Below are positions 1 through 13,541 of a stretch of 64,000 bases of DNA, piece by piece. Numbering within the stretch: the first letter of the stretch is position 1; each line of letters opens with the position of its first letter. The stretch is from Selaginella moellendorffii. Lineage: Eukaryota; Streptophyta; Lycopodiopsida; Selaginellales; Selaginellaceae. The stretch is taken from positions 1,748,982 to 1,812,981 of the forward strand of contig NW_003314292.1 in assembly GCF_000143415.4 (NCBI RefSeq), in the 5' to 3' direction. The notes beneath the pieces are model-generated. The model ran no database searches, was not told the origin of the DNA, and saw only the letters and a list, made by a program, of their open reading frames with translations. Position numbers and translations under genes: made by a program.

Positions 1-510
1 ACACCCCTTTTGGTGAGATGGTTCTATAGTGCCTAAAGCACCAATTACAATTAGCACTATCAATGAGATTTATAGAAGAGCATTGTGTTCCTATTAAGCG
101 ATGGCATTCATGATCTAGTAGCTGTATGTAGAAACATAAGATCTGGAATTGAGGGAAAGAGGGTTATGTATTCAAGTTACTGAAAGGCACTCAAGCTGGA
201 GCCCGCTAATTTCACTACCAACTTTGATTTCTCTGGATATGGAATTTTAGATGAGATCAAAATGTTGCTCTTCCCAAGTAAAGAGATAGTGTGATTCCCA
301 AGATCTACAAGTTCAACATCTATGTGCAGGGAGATTTCATAAAGCCTCACATAGAGACTTCCCAAGGTGGAAACATGCTATCTTCACTTGTTGTCTTACT
401 GCCATGTGTTGTTTGCCATGGCAAGAAATCCTAGAGTTTTAGCTTTGGGGAGTTGGGTGCCTTTTTTCTCTAATTGTGAGCATGAGGTGCTTGAGGTATT
501 GTCAAGGCGT

Positions 511-937
511 TGTCAGTGATAAAACATTGTTAAGGTATGGCATTTTCTTTTGTTTTTCTAATATTTGAAGAGTTGGCGAGTTGTGGAGTGAAGAAGTGTC
601 GAGATTCTAGAGAATATTCAGAAGGATACTCCAAGAGTTCATGACAAGAAGGAAGTTAAGAAGAGTTAGAGAAGAGAGGAGAATGACAAGTAGAGAGGCA
701 GGACAATAGAGCACATCATAGAGGGGATGTGGATGGCATATTCGAGTGTGGCGATGTGTGGAACAAGCAAGGTTATCTAGTGAGCAGCAAGTGAGTACAA
801 TGTGCCATACTGTGGGCAAGAGTGGATTAGGCTGATAGCTGAAGTCTTGGCTGAATGGTTAGAGGAATAAAAACTTTTTGTTCCTATGCAGCTCTTAAAG
901 TATGAGTTCAGGCTTCTAGTTGGACTTCTAGTTGTCA
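511..937 (+). repeat. 5' LTR of element A
   Basis: It starts TGTCAGTGAT and ends CTAGTTGTCA. It matches 6105-6560 over its length except for a short deletion near 690. The segment directly after it (about 938-958) holds a TGG-starting stretch that could be a decayed tRNA primer binding site, but the match to known plant primers is weak. Confidence 0.9.
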
Positions 938-1259
938 TGTTTGGTGCATCATCTGGGAGCTGCATTCGTGAGCATTGAAGCTGAGCGTGGAAGGCTAGAC
1001 TTTAGCTGCAGAGTGGTAGTTTGTGCATGCATGGCCAAAGATGACAACAAGAATAAATAGAAAAAATCGTAGAGGATATTCTTAGAAGGAGAAATCAGAA
1101 AAACAGAAAAAAGACAAAAAAAGCAAGATTTAAGAAGCACCAGCAAAATGATCCAGTGTCTTCTTTAGAAAAACAGCACAAAAGTCATAGCAGACCAAGG
1201 AGGAAGAGTGGGGACCTTATCAAAGTTCACTACTACACCAACAGCAGTAATCAATTATC

Positions 1260-2640
1260 GTGATGGCAGCAATACCACCACCAGCAGTTACTGGCCGGAT
1301 GAAATATCCAACATATGTGACATTTGGTGATCCTGATGAGCATGTCACCATATTTGAGAACATGACAACGGCCAATAGTGATCAAACTTTGCAGCAGAGA
1401 CTTTTTCCAGTGACGTTAAAGGATGTTGCCACAGAGTGGTATGCAGTAGCAGTGGCAAGAGCAACTTTCACTGATTGGGATGATTTGAAGACTGCATTTT
1501 TAAATGCTTTTCACCCAAGTTTTAAATGCTTTTTAAATGCTGCAATGAGATTTCAGCGACTCCTCTCGAAGAAGGATCCAAAACCTATAGAAGATGATCA
1601 GGTTTGATATTTTTGGCAAGGCTTACCAAAGAACACATCCTTCTATGTGCGATGCCATGAACCAGCTGATTTTGACACAACAATCACTTTGGCATCACAG
1701 TTTGAGCAGGCCAAGTTGCCAAGTCATTCCAGACATGTTCAAGTATCATCAGTCTTTCGAGGAATGGCTACACAGTCAGTAGGCTTGCTAGATCATACAA
1801 ATCTAGGAGTCTATCCAAGTGGAGTACCTGGAATTTTGAATCTAGCGAGTGTGACAGCTCTAACTTTGATCCCAGCAATGGCTCCAATGGCTCCTATGCA
1901 ATTTTAGGTTCCAGCTCCATCACTAGAGGTGCAGATGAACAAGGTTAAAGAAGATTTAATTGAGGCTCTTACAAAGAAGATGGGGGACTTACAAATTAAT
2001 TGGATCAAGGGTGTTCAAAATCTTCCCCAGCCAGTGTGTGATCGCTCAAATGTCTAGTGTGTGAAATGTAAGAATTATGGTCACTATCCAAATGAGTGTC
2101 CTGTCCAACAAGCGAGAGTAAATTGTCAATTATGTGGTCATACTAACCATGCATTGGAAAATTGTTTTAATGAGAGCACAAGTATAAGCAGTACCTGTCT
2201 ATTAGCAGCAGCAGCCTTATATGCAATGTGTGTCTCCATCAGTGAGTTTTCCACAATCGCAAGTACCTGTGGTTCCAAGTTATCATGTTCAAATGCAAAC
2301 TCCATCACCATATTGGCCACAAGTTCCATACCAAGAGAATACAATGCAACAGTGTTCCAGCATATGCTGTAGGAGTTGGAGTGCAACAGCAGCAAGGGAT
2401 GGACATGGAAGAGGCTGTGGCAGAGGTCCTCAATGCTATAGATGCTAGGAGTTTGGTCATATTCAAGTAGATTGTCCAAATGTAAAGAAGCTAGAAGATT
2501 ACCAACCAATGTGTGGGATGTGTAGAACTCAAGGCCTCCATCCTCAAGATCATTGTCCTCACAAGTTGAAGCAGGACTATGGCAAGCAAGTAGTCGATTC
2601 GCAAGCTGTGTTTGTTCAAGAAGCAGACCTAGACTAAACT
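1260..2640 (+). pseudogene. gag of element A with serial CCHC zinc knuckles
   Basis: The first open stretch (1260-1607) has the retrotransposon gag pattern: a hydrophobic VTLKDVATEWY core and a NAF..F motif. Further frames carry C-x2-C-x4-H-x4-C knuckles: CVKCKNYGHYPNEC at about 2056-2100 and CQLCGHTNHALENC at about 2120-2160. A third (CYRC, then a stop, then EFGHIQVDC) lies near 2430-2475 and a fourth C-x2-C motif near 2515-2560. Stops and frameshifts separate the segments. It would encode capsid and nucleocapsid; it is not functional. Confidence 0.82.
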
Positions 2641-4049
2641 CATTATAAGCTAGGCACAAGTCGTGGTTGTGAAAGAAAAATGTGCCTACCTGGATGGTGC
2701 AAACTCGCAGCCAGAGCATGATCAAAATGAGGGGGTTTTTGCAGATCTTGAAGAAGAGAGTGATCCTGAGCGCATTGCAAGAAGGCAGAGGGGTGAGGCC
2801 AGGTAAAAGGAGGCGAGAAATTTTAGATCAAGTCCTATTTTAGTTCAAGTCAAGAACAGAAAGGAAGATGAAGTGGGTGCTCCAAATTCAATGGCAATAC
2901 TTGAGAATGTAGATGTTCCTTCTCCAACGTAGGTGAGTGAGCTCTTTGATCATTTTAGAGGGAGTAAGAAGCCACTCAGAGCAAGGAAGAAGCACAGGTA
3001 TAAACAAGTCTTGAATCTGGAAGCTACTCCTTATTATTTTGAGGGATCTAGACAATAAAAAACCAACAATTACTTTTGCTCAGTTACTTCAGTTAGCTCC
3101 AGGGATTCGGAGGGTTGTTTCTGCTGCAATGCAATCTCATAGAGAGGTAGTGGTGAATTCAGTATGGCTAATCATAGCAGATATGTCTTCTCCGGTGATT
3201 GAGGTGGAGATAGCAGTATTCCAGATGAGATGGCATTTAAGCTTGGCTTAAGAGTTCCTGTACCAGTGAATTTCTATGTTAGGATGGTCGAGTGAAGCCG
3301 TTGGGAGTTCTTACAGGTGTGAAGATGGACGTAGCAGGGCTGAACTTTTACGTGGATTTTGTGGTTCTTAGGATGAGTCTTGGTGAATTAACTTATCCAT
3401 TGCTTCTAGGCCAACCCTGGTTGGTGCAAGTTGATGCTGCTTAATACTATCGTAAAGGCTTGATGAGGATTCAAAGTGGAAATTTCAAATGCAAGATTCA
3501 AGTTAGTGTCTGAGCAATGTCAAAGTTGAACCAGTCAGTGGAAATTGAGAGGAATGATGACAACAATGACACTACTTCTTGCAGTGAGGAAGAGGAGAAT
3601 TCTTGCTTTAATTCAAGTTCTAGTGATGACTCAGAAGAGGACAAAGAAACAGCTCTGGTCCAGAAAGAGAAGATGACAAATTATGCCGACTCGGCCTTGT
3701 CATGTTTTGAGCATGATTCTAGTAGTGATCGTTTGAAGCATTGGTTATGAAAAGGGGATGTGGTATGTAGCATGGTACAAGTTGAAGTTCCAGAGCTTTC
3801 AAACGAGGCTAAGCTATCGCAGTACCTAGAACATTTTTTGCAAGTAGAGGTGGCAGAAAAATCTTTCACAATCAATGAAGAGCCAGCAATAAAGATTGGA
3901 AAGGAGTCGAGATTTATCAGCCTCCTGAGTTGATCAATTTGGATTTGGGGATGCCAAGAAGTTCTAGGGGGGTGAGGATTGGTGCCCAACTAGATCACAA
4001 GAAGCAGATGTGTTTAGCGAAATTGCTGTCTAACCATTAAGATGTTTTT

Positions 4050-4740
4050 GTGTGGACATACAAGGATATGAAGGGAATTGATCCAGATTTAGCTGTCCAC
4101 GAGATTCCTCTAGTTCCTGGTGCTGTGCTAATGTGTCAACAACCCTATTGCTCTAATCCCCATTACTCCAAGTCTGTGAGAGAAGAGATTGAGAAGTTGT
4201 TGTGAGTTGGTTTTATCTTTGAAGTGGAAGTTGGTGAGTGGCTTTCTCTGATTGTAGTCGTCAAGAAGAAGAATGGTTAGCTCCAAATTTGTGTAGATTA
4301 CAGGGAGCTAAATGATGCAACAAGGAAGGACGGCTTTCCATTGCCATTTATGGACACAGTGTTGGATTTAGTTGCAGGCTATGGGCTCTACTCTTTTCTT
4401 GATGCTTTTAGTGGCTACAATCAAGTTCAAATAGCTAAAGAGGACCATCTTAAGACTACATTTGTGACAGAGTGCAGATGCTATGCATATCAGGTGATGC
4501 CTTTTGGCTTAACAAACTTCCAAAGAGTGGTAACGGCAGCCTTCCAACCTTTTATGCGAGATTTCATAGAGGTATTTTTGGATGATTTTAGTGTGTTCAC
4601 TGATGTTGAACAACACAAGAAGAGGCTTGCAAGTTTCTTTGACAAGTGCAGGCAATTTGGAATTTTGCTCAACCCTTTCAAGTGTAGTTTTGGAGCTACG
4701 CATGGAATACTATTGGGAAGGATTGCTTCTTGAGAAGGAT
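4050..4740 (+). pseudogene. Reverse transcriptase fragment of element A
   Basis: The reading frames around 4240-4733 show the gypsy RT core: VDYRELND, a FLDAFSGYNQV segment, the MPFGLTN motif and the catalytic FLDDF box (variant of YxDD). Upstream a protease-like LLGQPWL segment (about 3390-3425) is visible. The frame breaks at about 4733, and the RNase H region expected next is missing: the sequence jumps to linker and integrase by 4900-5170. Confidence 0.85.
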
Positions 4741-5168
4741 TAGCAATTGATCCTAGTAAGATGAAAGCTATTCAAGCTTTGCCAGCTCAGTAAATGTGAA
4801 GCAATTGCAAGCTTTCTTGGGACATGTAGGATACCATCACAGGTTTGTGAGAAGATATGCTGAAAAAGCACAGTTTAAAATAGTTCTTAAGCCTAGGCAA
4901 AATCCAGTATGCTAGATCATCTTTCTCGATTGCCAACTCTTATTGCAGATGAAGAAAAGGGTGTTGATGATGAGCTACTAGATGCAAATGTTTTTTAGGT
5001 GGATCTTGAGAGTTTGGACGAGTAGATTTTTTAAGTTGAAGCTATTCCTAAGTGGTATTCTGAGTAGTGCAATTTTTGGCGAGTGGTGAGTATCCTCTAG
5101 AATTTTCAACCAAGCAAAAGGAATTATTGCTTCTTCAATCTTGTCAATTTACTCTTATTGCGAGGTAG

Positions 5169-5960
5169 TTGTATCAAGTGGGAAATGATGGCATGCTCAG
5201 AAGATGTGTTTTATTGCATAAGGTACCTTCAATTATATATTCTTGCCATGATTCACCGGTTGGTGGACATTTTGAAGTGGAGGCCACAATCAAGTTGGTG
5301 AAGAGAGCAAGTTATTGGTGGCCAACTATATGTAAGGATGTTGCAGATTATGTGTGAGGTTATGATCTATGTCAGAGGATAAAGAAGCTAACACGACATG
5401 ATATGATGCAATTGCAATCACTTCTTCCAGTTTTACTATTTAAGAAGTGGGGAATTGATTTTATGGGACCTCTTCCATCTTCCAAGCATACTCACTGTAG
5501 GTATGTGCTAGTGTGTACAGATTATGTGACCAAGTGGGCTAAGGTGAAAGCGTTGAAAGAAGCTACAGGCAGGAAAGTTGCTAAGTTCTTGTACAAGCAA
5601 GTCATTATTAGGTTTGGTTGTCCATTAGAGCTAGTTAGTGACAGAAGTTCTCATTTTCTAAATGAGGTGGTAGCTTCATTGACAGAACTGTATAGTGTGG
5701 CTCATAGGAAATCAATGCCATATTATCCTCGTTGTAATGGTCAGGTCGAGCAGATTAATGGTATGCTTTGCAATATTATTTCAAAGACTTGTTCAGCCAA
5801 CAGGATAGATTGGGACAAGCAGCTTTTAGATGTAGTTTAGGCTTATAGGGTGGCTTTCAAAGTGATGACATAGGCTTCACCATTTCAGCTGGTGTATGGA
5901 CAGGAAGCAGTGTTGCCAAGTGAGCTGGAAATTCCATCTTTGTGTACAGCTGTGGAACAT
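5169..5960 (+). pseudogene. Integrase of element A
   Basis: A zinc-binding H2C2-like N-terminus (HDSPVGGH, then YDLCQR) is followed by the core domain from about 5440 with WGIDFMGP, VCTDYVTKW, LVSDRSSHF and the QVEQIN segment supplying the D, D and E positions. The frame is interrupted by a stop near 5356 and again after 5840. The downstream SPFQLVYGQEAVLPSE-type segment near 5875-5930 is also recognisable. Confidence 0.85.
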
Positions 5961-6104
5961 GATCTTGACTGGGATGGGGCTATCAAAAACAGGTTGCAGC
6001 AGCTGGATAAGTCAATGTGAGTGAATGGTTATCAAGTGAAAAAATACTTTAAGCAATCTTCTTTGTGTCTCGAGGACAATGCACCAAGTATAGTGGTGGG
6101 GTGA

Positions 6105-6560
6105 TGTCAATGATAAAACATTGTTAAGGTATGGCATTTCCTTTTCTTTTTTTCTAATATTTGAAGAGTTGGCGAGTTGTGGAATGAAGAAGTGTCGAGA
6201 TTCTAGAGAATATTCAGAAGAAGGATATTCTAAGAGTTCATGACAAGAAAAAAAGAAGTTAAGAGAAGTTAGGGAAGAGAGGAGAATGACAAGTGGAGCT
6301 TGGCATGAGTCAGAGAGGCAAAACAATGGAGCACAACATAGAGCTGATGTGGTGATGTGGCATATTTAAGTGCGGCAATGTGTGGAACAAACAAGATTAT
6401 TTGGTGAGCAGCAAGTGAGTACAGTGTGCCACACTATGGGCAAGAGTGGACTAGGCTACTAGCTGAAGTCTTGGCTGAATTGTTAGAGGAATAAAAGGTT
6501 TTATTCCTATGCAGCTTTTGGAGTATGAGTTCAGGGTTCTAGTTGGACTTCTAGTTGTCA
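6105..6560 (+). repeat. 3' LTR of element A
   Basis: It starts TGTCAATGAT directly after a purine-rich stretch and ends CTAGTTGTCA at the target duplication GGCAT. Divergence from the left LTR is modest, pointing to an old but not ancient insertion. Age could be estimated from pairwise divergence, which was not computed here. Confidence 0.9.
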
Positions 6561-6929
6561 GGCATTAATTGACACTCCAAAGATGCTTTTTTTGCACCAG
6601 GAGCTCCACAAACTTTTTGTTCAAGTAATGGAGTGTAGGAAGAAGATGACATTAAAATTTCTTTACTATCAAAGGTGATGATGCTTTTGTCTATCACAAA
6701 GCAATGGTGGTTGGATTGAAGACCAAGGTATGCTTTGTTTGGTGTGTGATAAACAATGACTTTCACACCTCCCAAGTGAGGAATATAAAAGAATTGAGAT
6801 TAGTTGAGGAAGATCTGAGAGATGTTGTTCACTACTACAAGAATTTTGATTAGGATTTGACATGTATGGAAGATATGGGAATAAGCCAACTATAGAGTTT
6901 TTGCTGGTACATTATTAATGACTAGACAA

Positions 6930-8412
<1,483 letters not shown>

Positions 8413-8587
8413 GTGAGTGCATGAAATATGGAAAGGGAATACAGAAAATGTGCATATCAATTAGCCCAAAAACTCTAGCTTATATACAGGAGTGAGTAGT
8501 CCCGATTGAAACTAATCCGACAGCTACCAAAATCCCATTATGTTAATATTAGTATACGGCATTGTAGCCATACACTTCGCCCTCACA
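8413..8587 (-). repeat. 3' LTR of element B
   Basis: It is about 80% similar by eye to 13179-13355 and to both LTRs of element C. On the minus strand it starts TGTGAGGGC and ends GCACTCAC. Confidence 0.88.
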
Positions 8588-8619
8588 TCATCCCCTCCTC
8601 TTGGAATAATGGAAGACCA

Positions 8620-9885
8620 TTAGGGTTTTGTTGTAGACGGGCCAGGATGTGGAGGAACGTTAGAAGGAGGCATTGGCAGATCTGTAAGTGGTATTAACTG
8701 CTCCTGATCCCTTTGTATGAAGCATTTCAACCACTGCACATGCACAATCTCTGGAGGATCAGCTTGCTGGACGTCATGTCGAACCTCATAAACTTGTGGT
8801 CCAACTTGCCACAACACCTGATACGGTCCTTTCCACTATGCAAGGAGCCCTTTAGATAAACCACATACCGTAAGATGAGGAAAATAGATTAACACCAAAT
8901 CATCCACTTTGTACTCCGTAGGTGGATGATAATGGGAGTTGTAGTGCCGTTATTGTCCCACTTATACACAGCTTAAGTGTTTGGCAGACTCTACTCGAAC
9001 AAGTGGAAGAATGCTCGTCAAATACTGATCCCACGACCTAGCATCGGCAGCTCGTGGCAATCGTGAAGGTAAACCCAGCTCCATTAGTAATATTGGATCA
9101 TGACCATATAGGAGTTTATACAGTGAAGCACCAATAGAACTCTGCACCCTTGTAACATATGTATACCGAAGAGACGACAAATAACCATCCTAATCCGAAT
9201 GCTGAAAGTTTACATACTTCGCAATCATCCCTTTGAATGTTCGAACAAATCATTCCACCAGACTGTCTGATTGTGGATGATAAGCACTCGTGAAAGTGTG
9301 GCGTATCCCTAACCGAGATGTCAAAACATGAAATGCCTCAGCCATAAATACGGGACTATTATCCGAAAGAATCTGATTTGGACAAGAATGCTGGAACACC
9401 ACTCGATTGAGGAGGAAGTATCTAACAGCAGTTGCAAAGGCGCTAGCAAGAGCACCAACTTCCACCCAACAAGTCAAGTAGTCAGAAGCAATAATAACAT
9501 ACTCATTACTAACAGTTAACTGTGGAAAAGGTCCCATAAGATCAAACACCACAAACTCAAACAAACGGGAAATTGCAATTGACTCCAACTGTCCTTCCGT
9601 GGCATAAGGGGGAGTATTACAAGTTTGGCACCAAACGCAGCTACGCACATATCAGATAATATCACATCACATCTTGGGCTAATAAAAAGACTTGCACAGC
9701 TTCTCGGTTACACAATAATGTCCCATATGCCCACCTAGAATAGGAGAATCATGGTAGGCATGGAGAAACCGCGGAATAAAGACAAAAGGCACCACCAGCC
9801 ATAAATGATCATTAGAATCCGTCCCCACAAAATAAAGAAGGCCGTCTTTAAGGTAATATTGAGAATGTAAATGCCGGAAAGGCAA
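8620..9885 (-). pseudogene. Integrase of element B
   Basis: Minus-strand frames give an H2C2-type start (HAYHDSPILGGHMGHY near 9790-9720, then CVWCQTC near 9640), a core with VFDLMGPFP, IIASDYLTCW and ILSDNSPVF, and the HTFTSAYHPQSD segment (9270). The later fragment at 8817-8620 reads GPQVYEVR then VHVQWLK, typical of the integrase C-terminal SH3-like region. No chromodomain is recognisable after it. Confidence 0.85.
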
Positions 9886-10231
9886 GTCATCAGCAAGTGA
9901 TGCAAGATTCTCAAATCCATTTTCAAGCCTTCGAATCCATGGCTCAAACTTTTGAGCCTTGCAAACCTCATCAAGAGAAGGTAGATCTTGCTCTACACCT
10001 TGTGAATATTAAACGTTAATTACAGCAACTACTGACGGCATAGAATCCTTGTCTAGAAAAATCCACAGAACAAGCTCGTCAGAAACATGAGAAGAGAGTG
10101 GAGAAGGAAGAGGAGCTCGAGAAAGGGCATTAGCATCAATCAGTCATAGAACTCCTTGGGCGATGAACAACATCAAAATCATGTATCTGAAGCTTCAAAT
10201 CCCACCGAGTAGTACAATCAACCAGGTTCTT

Positions 10232-11150
10232 CTACTTCAATAATGAAGTAATGGTAGCATGGTCACCTTCAAGTAATATCTGAGAACCATGTAGATATGC
10301 ATGAAGTTTCTCGAAACCCCAGATTGTTGCTAAGCACTCCTTCTCTATCGTGGAGTAGTTCATCTCCACTAGTTGTAATGTACATCTTATATATGCAATA
10401 GGATGGGATTGACCAAACACACTCAAGCTCTCTTGCATTAATACACCTCCAAAACCAATGTCAGAAGCATCTATGCGCAAAATAAAAAGTCTAGTGTAGC
10501 AGAGGAGCTGTCAATAGCTCTTTGAGATCCATGAACGCCTGCTCACAATCTGGAGACCAGATGAAATATAACGTTGATGACTTCAGCAACGCTTGCAATG
10601 GTGCAGTGCGATAAAAAAGATGATCCACAAAGCGATTAAGATACTGCACTTTGCCAAGAAACACTACACATCATTTACACACTTTGAAGTAAGGAACATT
10701 AGAACAGTCACAAGTTTGTCAGGATCAACTTGCAAACCCTAGTACCTAAGATAAGTTGTGTCCTTGGACCGAAATAAACACTTCGACCGGTTTAGCTTTA
10801 AACTAATATCCCGTAGCTGATCCAACACTTTATGAATATCACAAAAATGCTCCTCCTACATCCCCTCCAAGTGGATCAAGACATCATCAATGAAGTCAGC
10901 AGTCACCTCTGGCATCACAAAGAACCTCATCCATCATTTGTTGAAAAGTTGCTAGAGCATTATTCAAACCAAACGGCATCACCAAGAACTCGTACAATCC
11001 AAATGGTGTGCAAAAATTAGTCTTAGGAATATTGTTTTTCGGCCATTGGTACTTGCCAGTACCCAAAAGCAAGATCTAGTTTGGTGAACCAATGATTTCG
11101 CCCTAGATGATCCAAGAGATTAGTAATATGAGGAAGAGGGTACACATCTA
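10232..11150 (-). pseudogene. RT and RNase H fragments of element B
   Basis: Minus strand 10480-10232 begins RIDASDIGFGGVL and contains HPIAYIRCTL and STIEKECLAT, the Ty3 RNase H signature. Between about 10500 and 11150 fragments of RT are readable across stops, including the region that corresponds to the insertion site in element C (near 11050). Confidence 0.82.
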
Positions 11151-11468
11151 GGATTGTCACTTCATTTAACGGATGATAGTCGATGCAAAAACGACTACTT
11201 CCATCAGGTCAATGTCAAAGAGATCAGAATACTCCTTCATGAGCCGGTCAACCACTGCAACACAAAGATTGTCGGAGGGATTGGAAAAGGGAAGAGCAGA
11301 ACAAGATGGAAACACAGAAGGAAATAGTGGGGAAACAAAAGTAATGGAAGCAGAGGTAAAAGTAAAGGGACGAAGAGGTACGGAAGTGAAAGGAATGGAT
11401 GAAACATAAGGAAGTATGAGACAAAGGGGAGAAGTTTTAAAGTCACACTTGGCATGATTGCATTGCAA

Positions 11469-11762
11469 CTAATCCATACTAAAGATGATGTCAAAAGCCT
11501 GACTCGGCACCACTCGCAATAATTGCAACTCAAGCTCGAGATCGCCCATACGCACAACCAGGTCTGCGTCATCCTGTGCATATGCATGTGTACGGCCACT
11601 GCCATAAAGAATGAAAACTAATTCCGCTGCACGACGCAAGTGTAGACAGCAATGTGTGGCAACAGGTTGAGCAATAGAAGATAAACTCAAACCTGTATCA
11701 ACCAACACAGAGAGAATAATAAGAGACCTTTTGTTATAAAAATGAGCTTGGAAAGTAAACAC
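11469..11762 (-). pseudogene. Retroviral-type aspartic protease of element B
   Basis: A 97-residue open frame contains VLVDTGLSLS (the D-T-G active-site loop) near its N-terminus and FDIIFSMD at its end, the usual order for Ty3 protease leading into RT. The homologous stretch in element C is at 38660-38770. Confidence 0.8.
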
Positions 11763-12055
11763 TAGATGAACCGGTGCCGAATGAACCCCTTGATGATACT
11801 CTCAAAAGAAAGATGGAGGGCTCACTGACTTATTCATGTAAGGTCCTTTCGTTACTCGTGTGACACCTCATTTCCCAGATGCATTTTGGTGTTTAGACCT
11901 TCTACTACAATAGCACCAACAAGATGTTATTGACACCACCTAGGAAATGAAGGTTGCCAATCCAGAAAATGCTGACAACGCCGATAAGTGTGACCAACTT
12001 CATCACATGCCCAATAGTGAACGTCATGGCCACGACCACGTCCTCGCCCTTGTCC

Positions 12056-12763
12056 TTAGACTCGAGCAGCAACAGCATCAACCTCCATTGGAACAAGACC
12101 ATCGCCCATAGAAAGGGGAGTAGAAGGACAAGCAGCGAGAAGTGGAAGAGGTGATGTCTCATAATATTGTGCTAAGCAAAGAGCATCGTCAAGGGTGGCT
12201 GGAGCAAGTGCATGCACAAGTCCGACAAGATCTTGACGAAGTGCTGGCCACAACATTCCTAGCTTGATTCGCTCTGACATATTTGGCTCTGCATGAAGCT
12301 AAAAACTTCGGAAACAAATGCCAAATTGCATCACCGGTTGGTGAAGAGGATGCAATTGTTAAAAGGCATTATCACAATCGTCAGCATGTCCGAATGTGCA
12401 TTTGAAGACGTCTGGGAGAACACTCCAATCCCTACGAGTGGTTGCGCTCAAACCATTGTACCACTGCAACGCCATCCCTTGGAGACACGTGGGAAACTCA
12501 CGCAAATGTCAAGTATTATCCCAAGAATGATATGTGGTAATCACCGTGAAGTGATCAAACTAATAGTACACATCATCCCTAGGATTCTCGCAAAAAAACT
12601 CCAGCCAAACGCAAGGATTTGCACCAAGAGCAAAAGGAGTTATACCATGTGCCATGAACACCACCATCAACTGAGTTTGGTTGTTTAATTGCAAATGCAT
12701 AGCATCAAGCAATTGTACCAACTGCTGCTCCAAAGTCAAAGGAGGAGATTGCTGATCTGCCAT
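12056..12763 (-). pseudogene. gag of element B
   Basis: The frame beginning MADQQSPPL at 12763, and a later frame at 12280-12056, give gag-like sequence interrupted by stops. The knuckle encoded near 12020-11980 reads YWACDEVGHTYRRC, a CCHC motif whose first cysteine is replaced by tyrosine. Confidence 0.75.
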
Positions 12764-13178
12764 GAAAATGAACGAAAAGGAAAGAGCAAAAGAAGAGGAA
12801 TGACAAAAAGCTAGAAGGAAATGAAGATTTAGACAATGTAAAAAGCTATATTTAAACCAAAAAGAACAAAAGAAAATAAATGGAAAAAGCTAGATCTAAA
12901 CCAAAATCTTAAATCCAAGTGTTTTGACTTGTCCTGGTATGAACTAACGTAGGCACAAGCGCTGTTGTTTCCACTACGGGAACAGACTACTTCCTCCCCA
13001 GTGCATAGTGGATCCGAGCATGATGAAACGGAAGAAGTTGACGACGCGGAGAGATTGTAGATTGACAAAGGAGGCTGATCAATTCAAACACATTATTAGA
13101 ACGTATAAACAAAAGCTTTCTTTTTGTAACTTACAATTATGTCCTGTTTTGACAAAAGTGCCCCTAAACTCCACCAAT

Positions 13179-13355
13179 GTGAGTGTATGGAATATGGAAA
13201 GAGAATATAGAAAATGTGTATATCAATTGGTCCAAAAACCCTAATTTATATATAGGAGCGAGTGGTCCAGATTGAAATCAATCTGATGGCTACCAAAATC
13301 CCACGACGCTAATATTAATATACAACATCATATAACTGTACACTTAGCCTTCACA
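13179..13355 (-). repeat. 5' LTR of element B
   Basis: It is the minus-strand upstream LTR, ending ACACTCAC next to the internal sequence ATTGGTGG. The same junction sequence occurs after the left LTR of element C (37300), which fixes this boundary. Confidence 0.88.
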
Positions 13356-13541
13356 CTTTCAATTTTCCAACTATATAATGCACTTTTGAAACACACTTTA
13401 GAATGCAAGAAGTGCTGCATGACCAAGAATAACAAGTCATCAGCAGATTAAAAAGAAATGGGCATAAAAAGATTTGCATATATACAGAGGATATGAATCT
13501 TAGATCTTTAGCCCCTAAAAAAAGAATTAATCTAGAGTTGA

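Larger units (their letters stand above)
511..6560 (+). mobile_element. Ty3/gypsy LTR retrotransposon A, decayed, inside the 2OG pseudogene
   Basis: Two direct LTRs, 511-937 (427 bp) and 6105-6560 (456 bp), both begin TGTCA and end TTGTCA. They are nearly identical apart from point changes and a roughly 20-bp gap in the left copy. Flanks GGCGT (506-510) and GGCAT (6561-6565) form a 5-bp target duplication with one difference, and the intact paralogues read GGCAT there. A purine-rich tract (about 6091-6104) precedes the right LTR. Between the LTRs lie gag, zinc knuckles, protease-like, reverse transcriptase and integrase in gypsy order, all with stops. RNase H and the end of RT appear deleted near 4890. 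It is non-autonomous now. Confidence 0.93.
70..6915 (+). pseudogene. 2OG-Fe(II) oxygenase pseudogene, split by an LTR retrotransposon
   Basis: Bases about 70-510 and 6561-6915 align base by base with the two intact 2OG oxygenase genes at 14784 and 16200. The left part matches the segment from the region before the VMDPSY motif through the HxD region (here mutated) to the SGH codons. The right part resumes at the RLTL region and runs to the CASYGNE region. The copy has frameshifts and stop codons, lacks a usable start, and much of its GC has drifted to AT. The retroelement at 511-6560 sits exactly at the break. It is a third member of the local 2OG family, now dead. Whether it died before or because of the insertion cannot be told from the sequence. 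Confidence 0.88.
8413..13355 (-). mobile_element. Ty3/gypsy retrotransposon B (short LTR family), decayed
   Basis: Direct repeats of about 175 bp at 8413-8587 and 13179-13355 flank minus-strand gag (12763-12056), zinc knuckle, protease (11762-11469), RT (about 11150-10600), RNase H (10480-10232), integrase (9885-8962) and integrase tail (8817-8620). Flanking pentamers CTTTG (8408-8412) and CTTTC (13356-13360) match at 4 of 5. The purine tract AGGAGGGGATGA (read on the minus strand, about 8588-8600) borders the 3' LTR. Stops break every domain. The same family recurs in the opposite orientation at 37132-41930. Confidence 0.92.
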
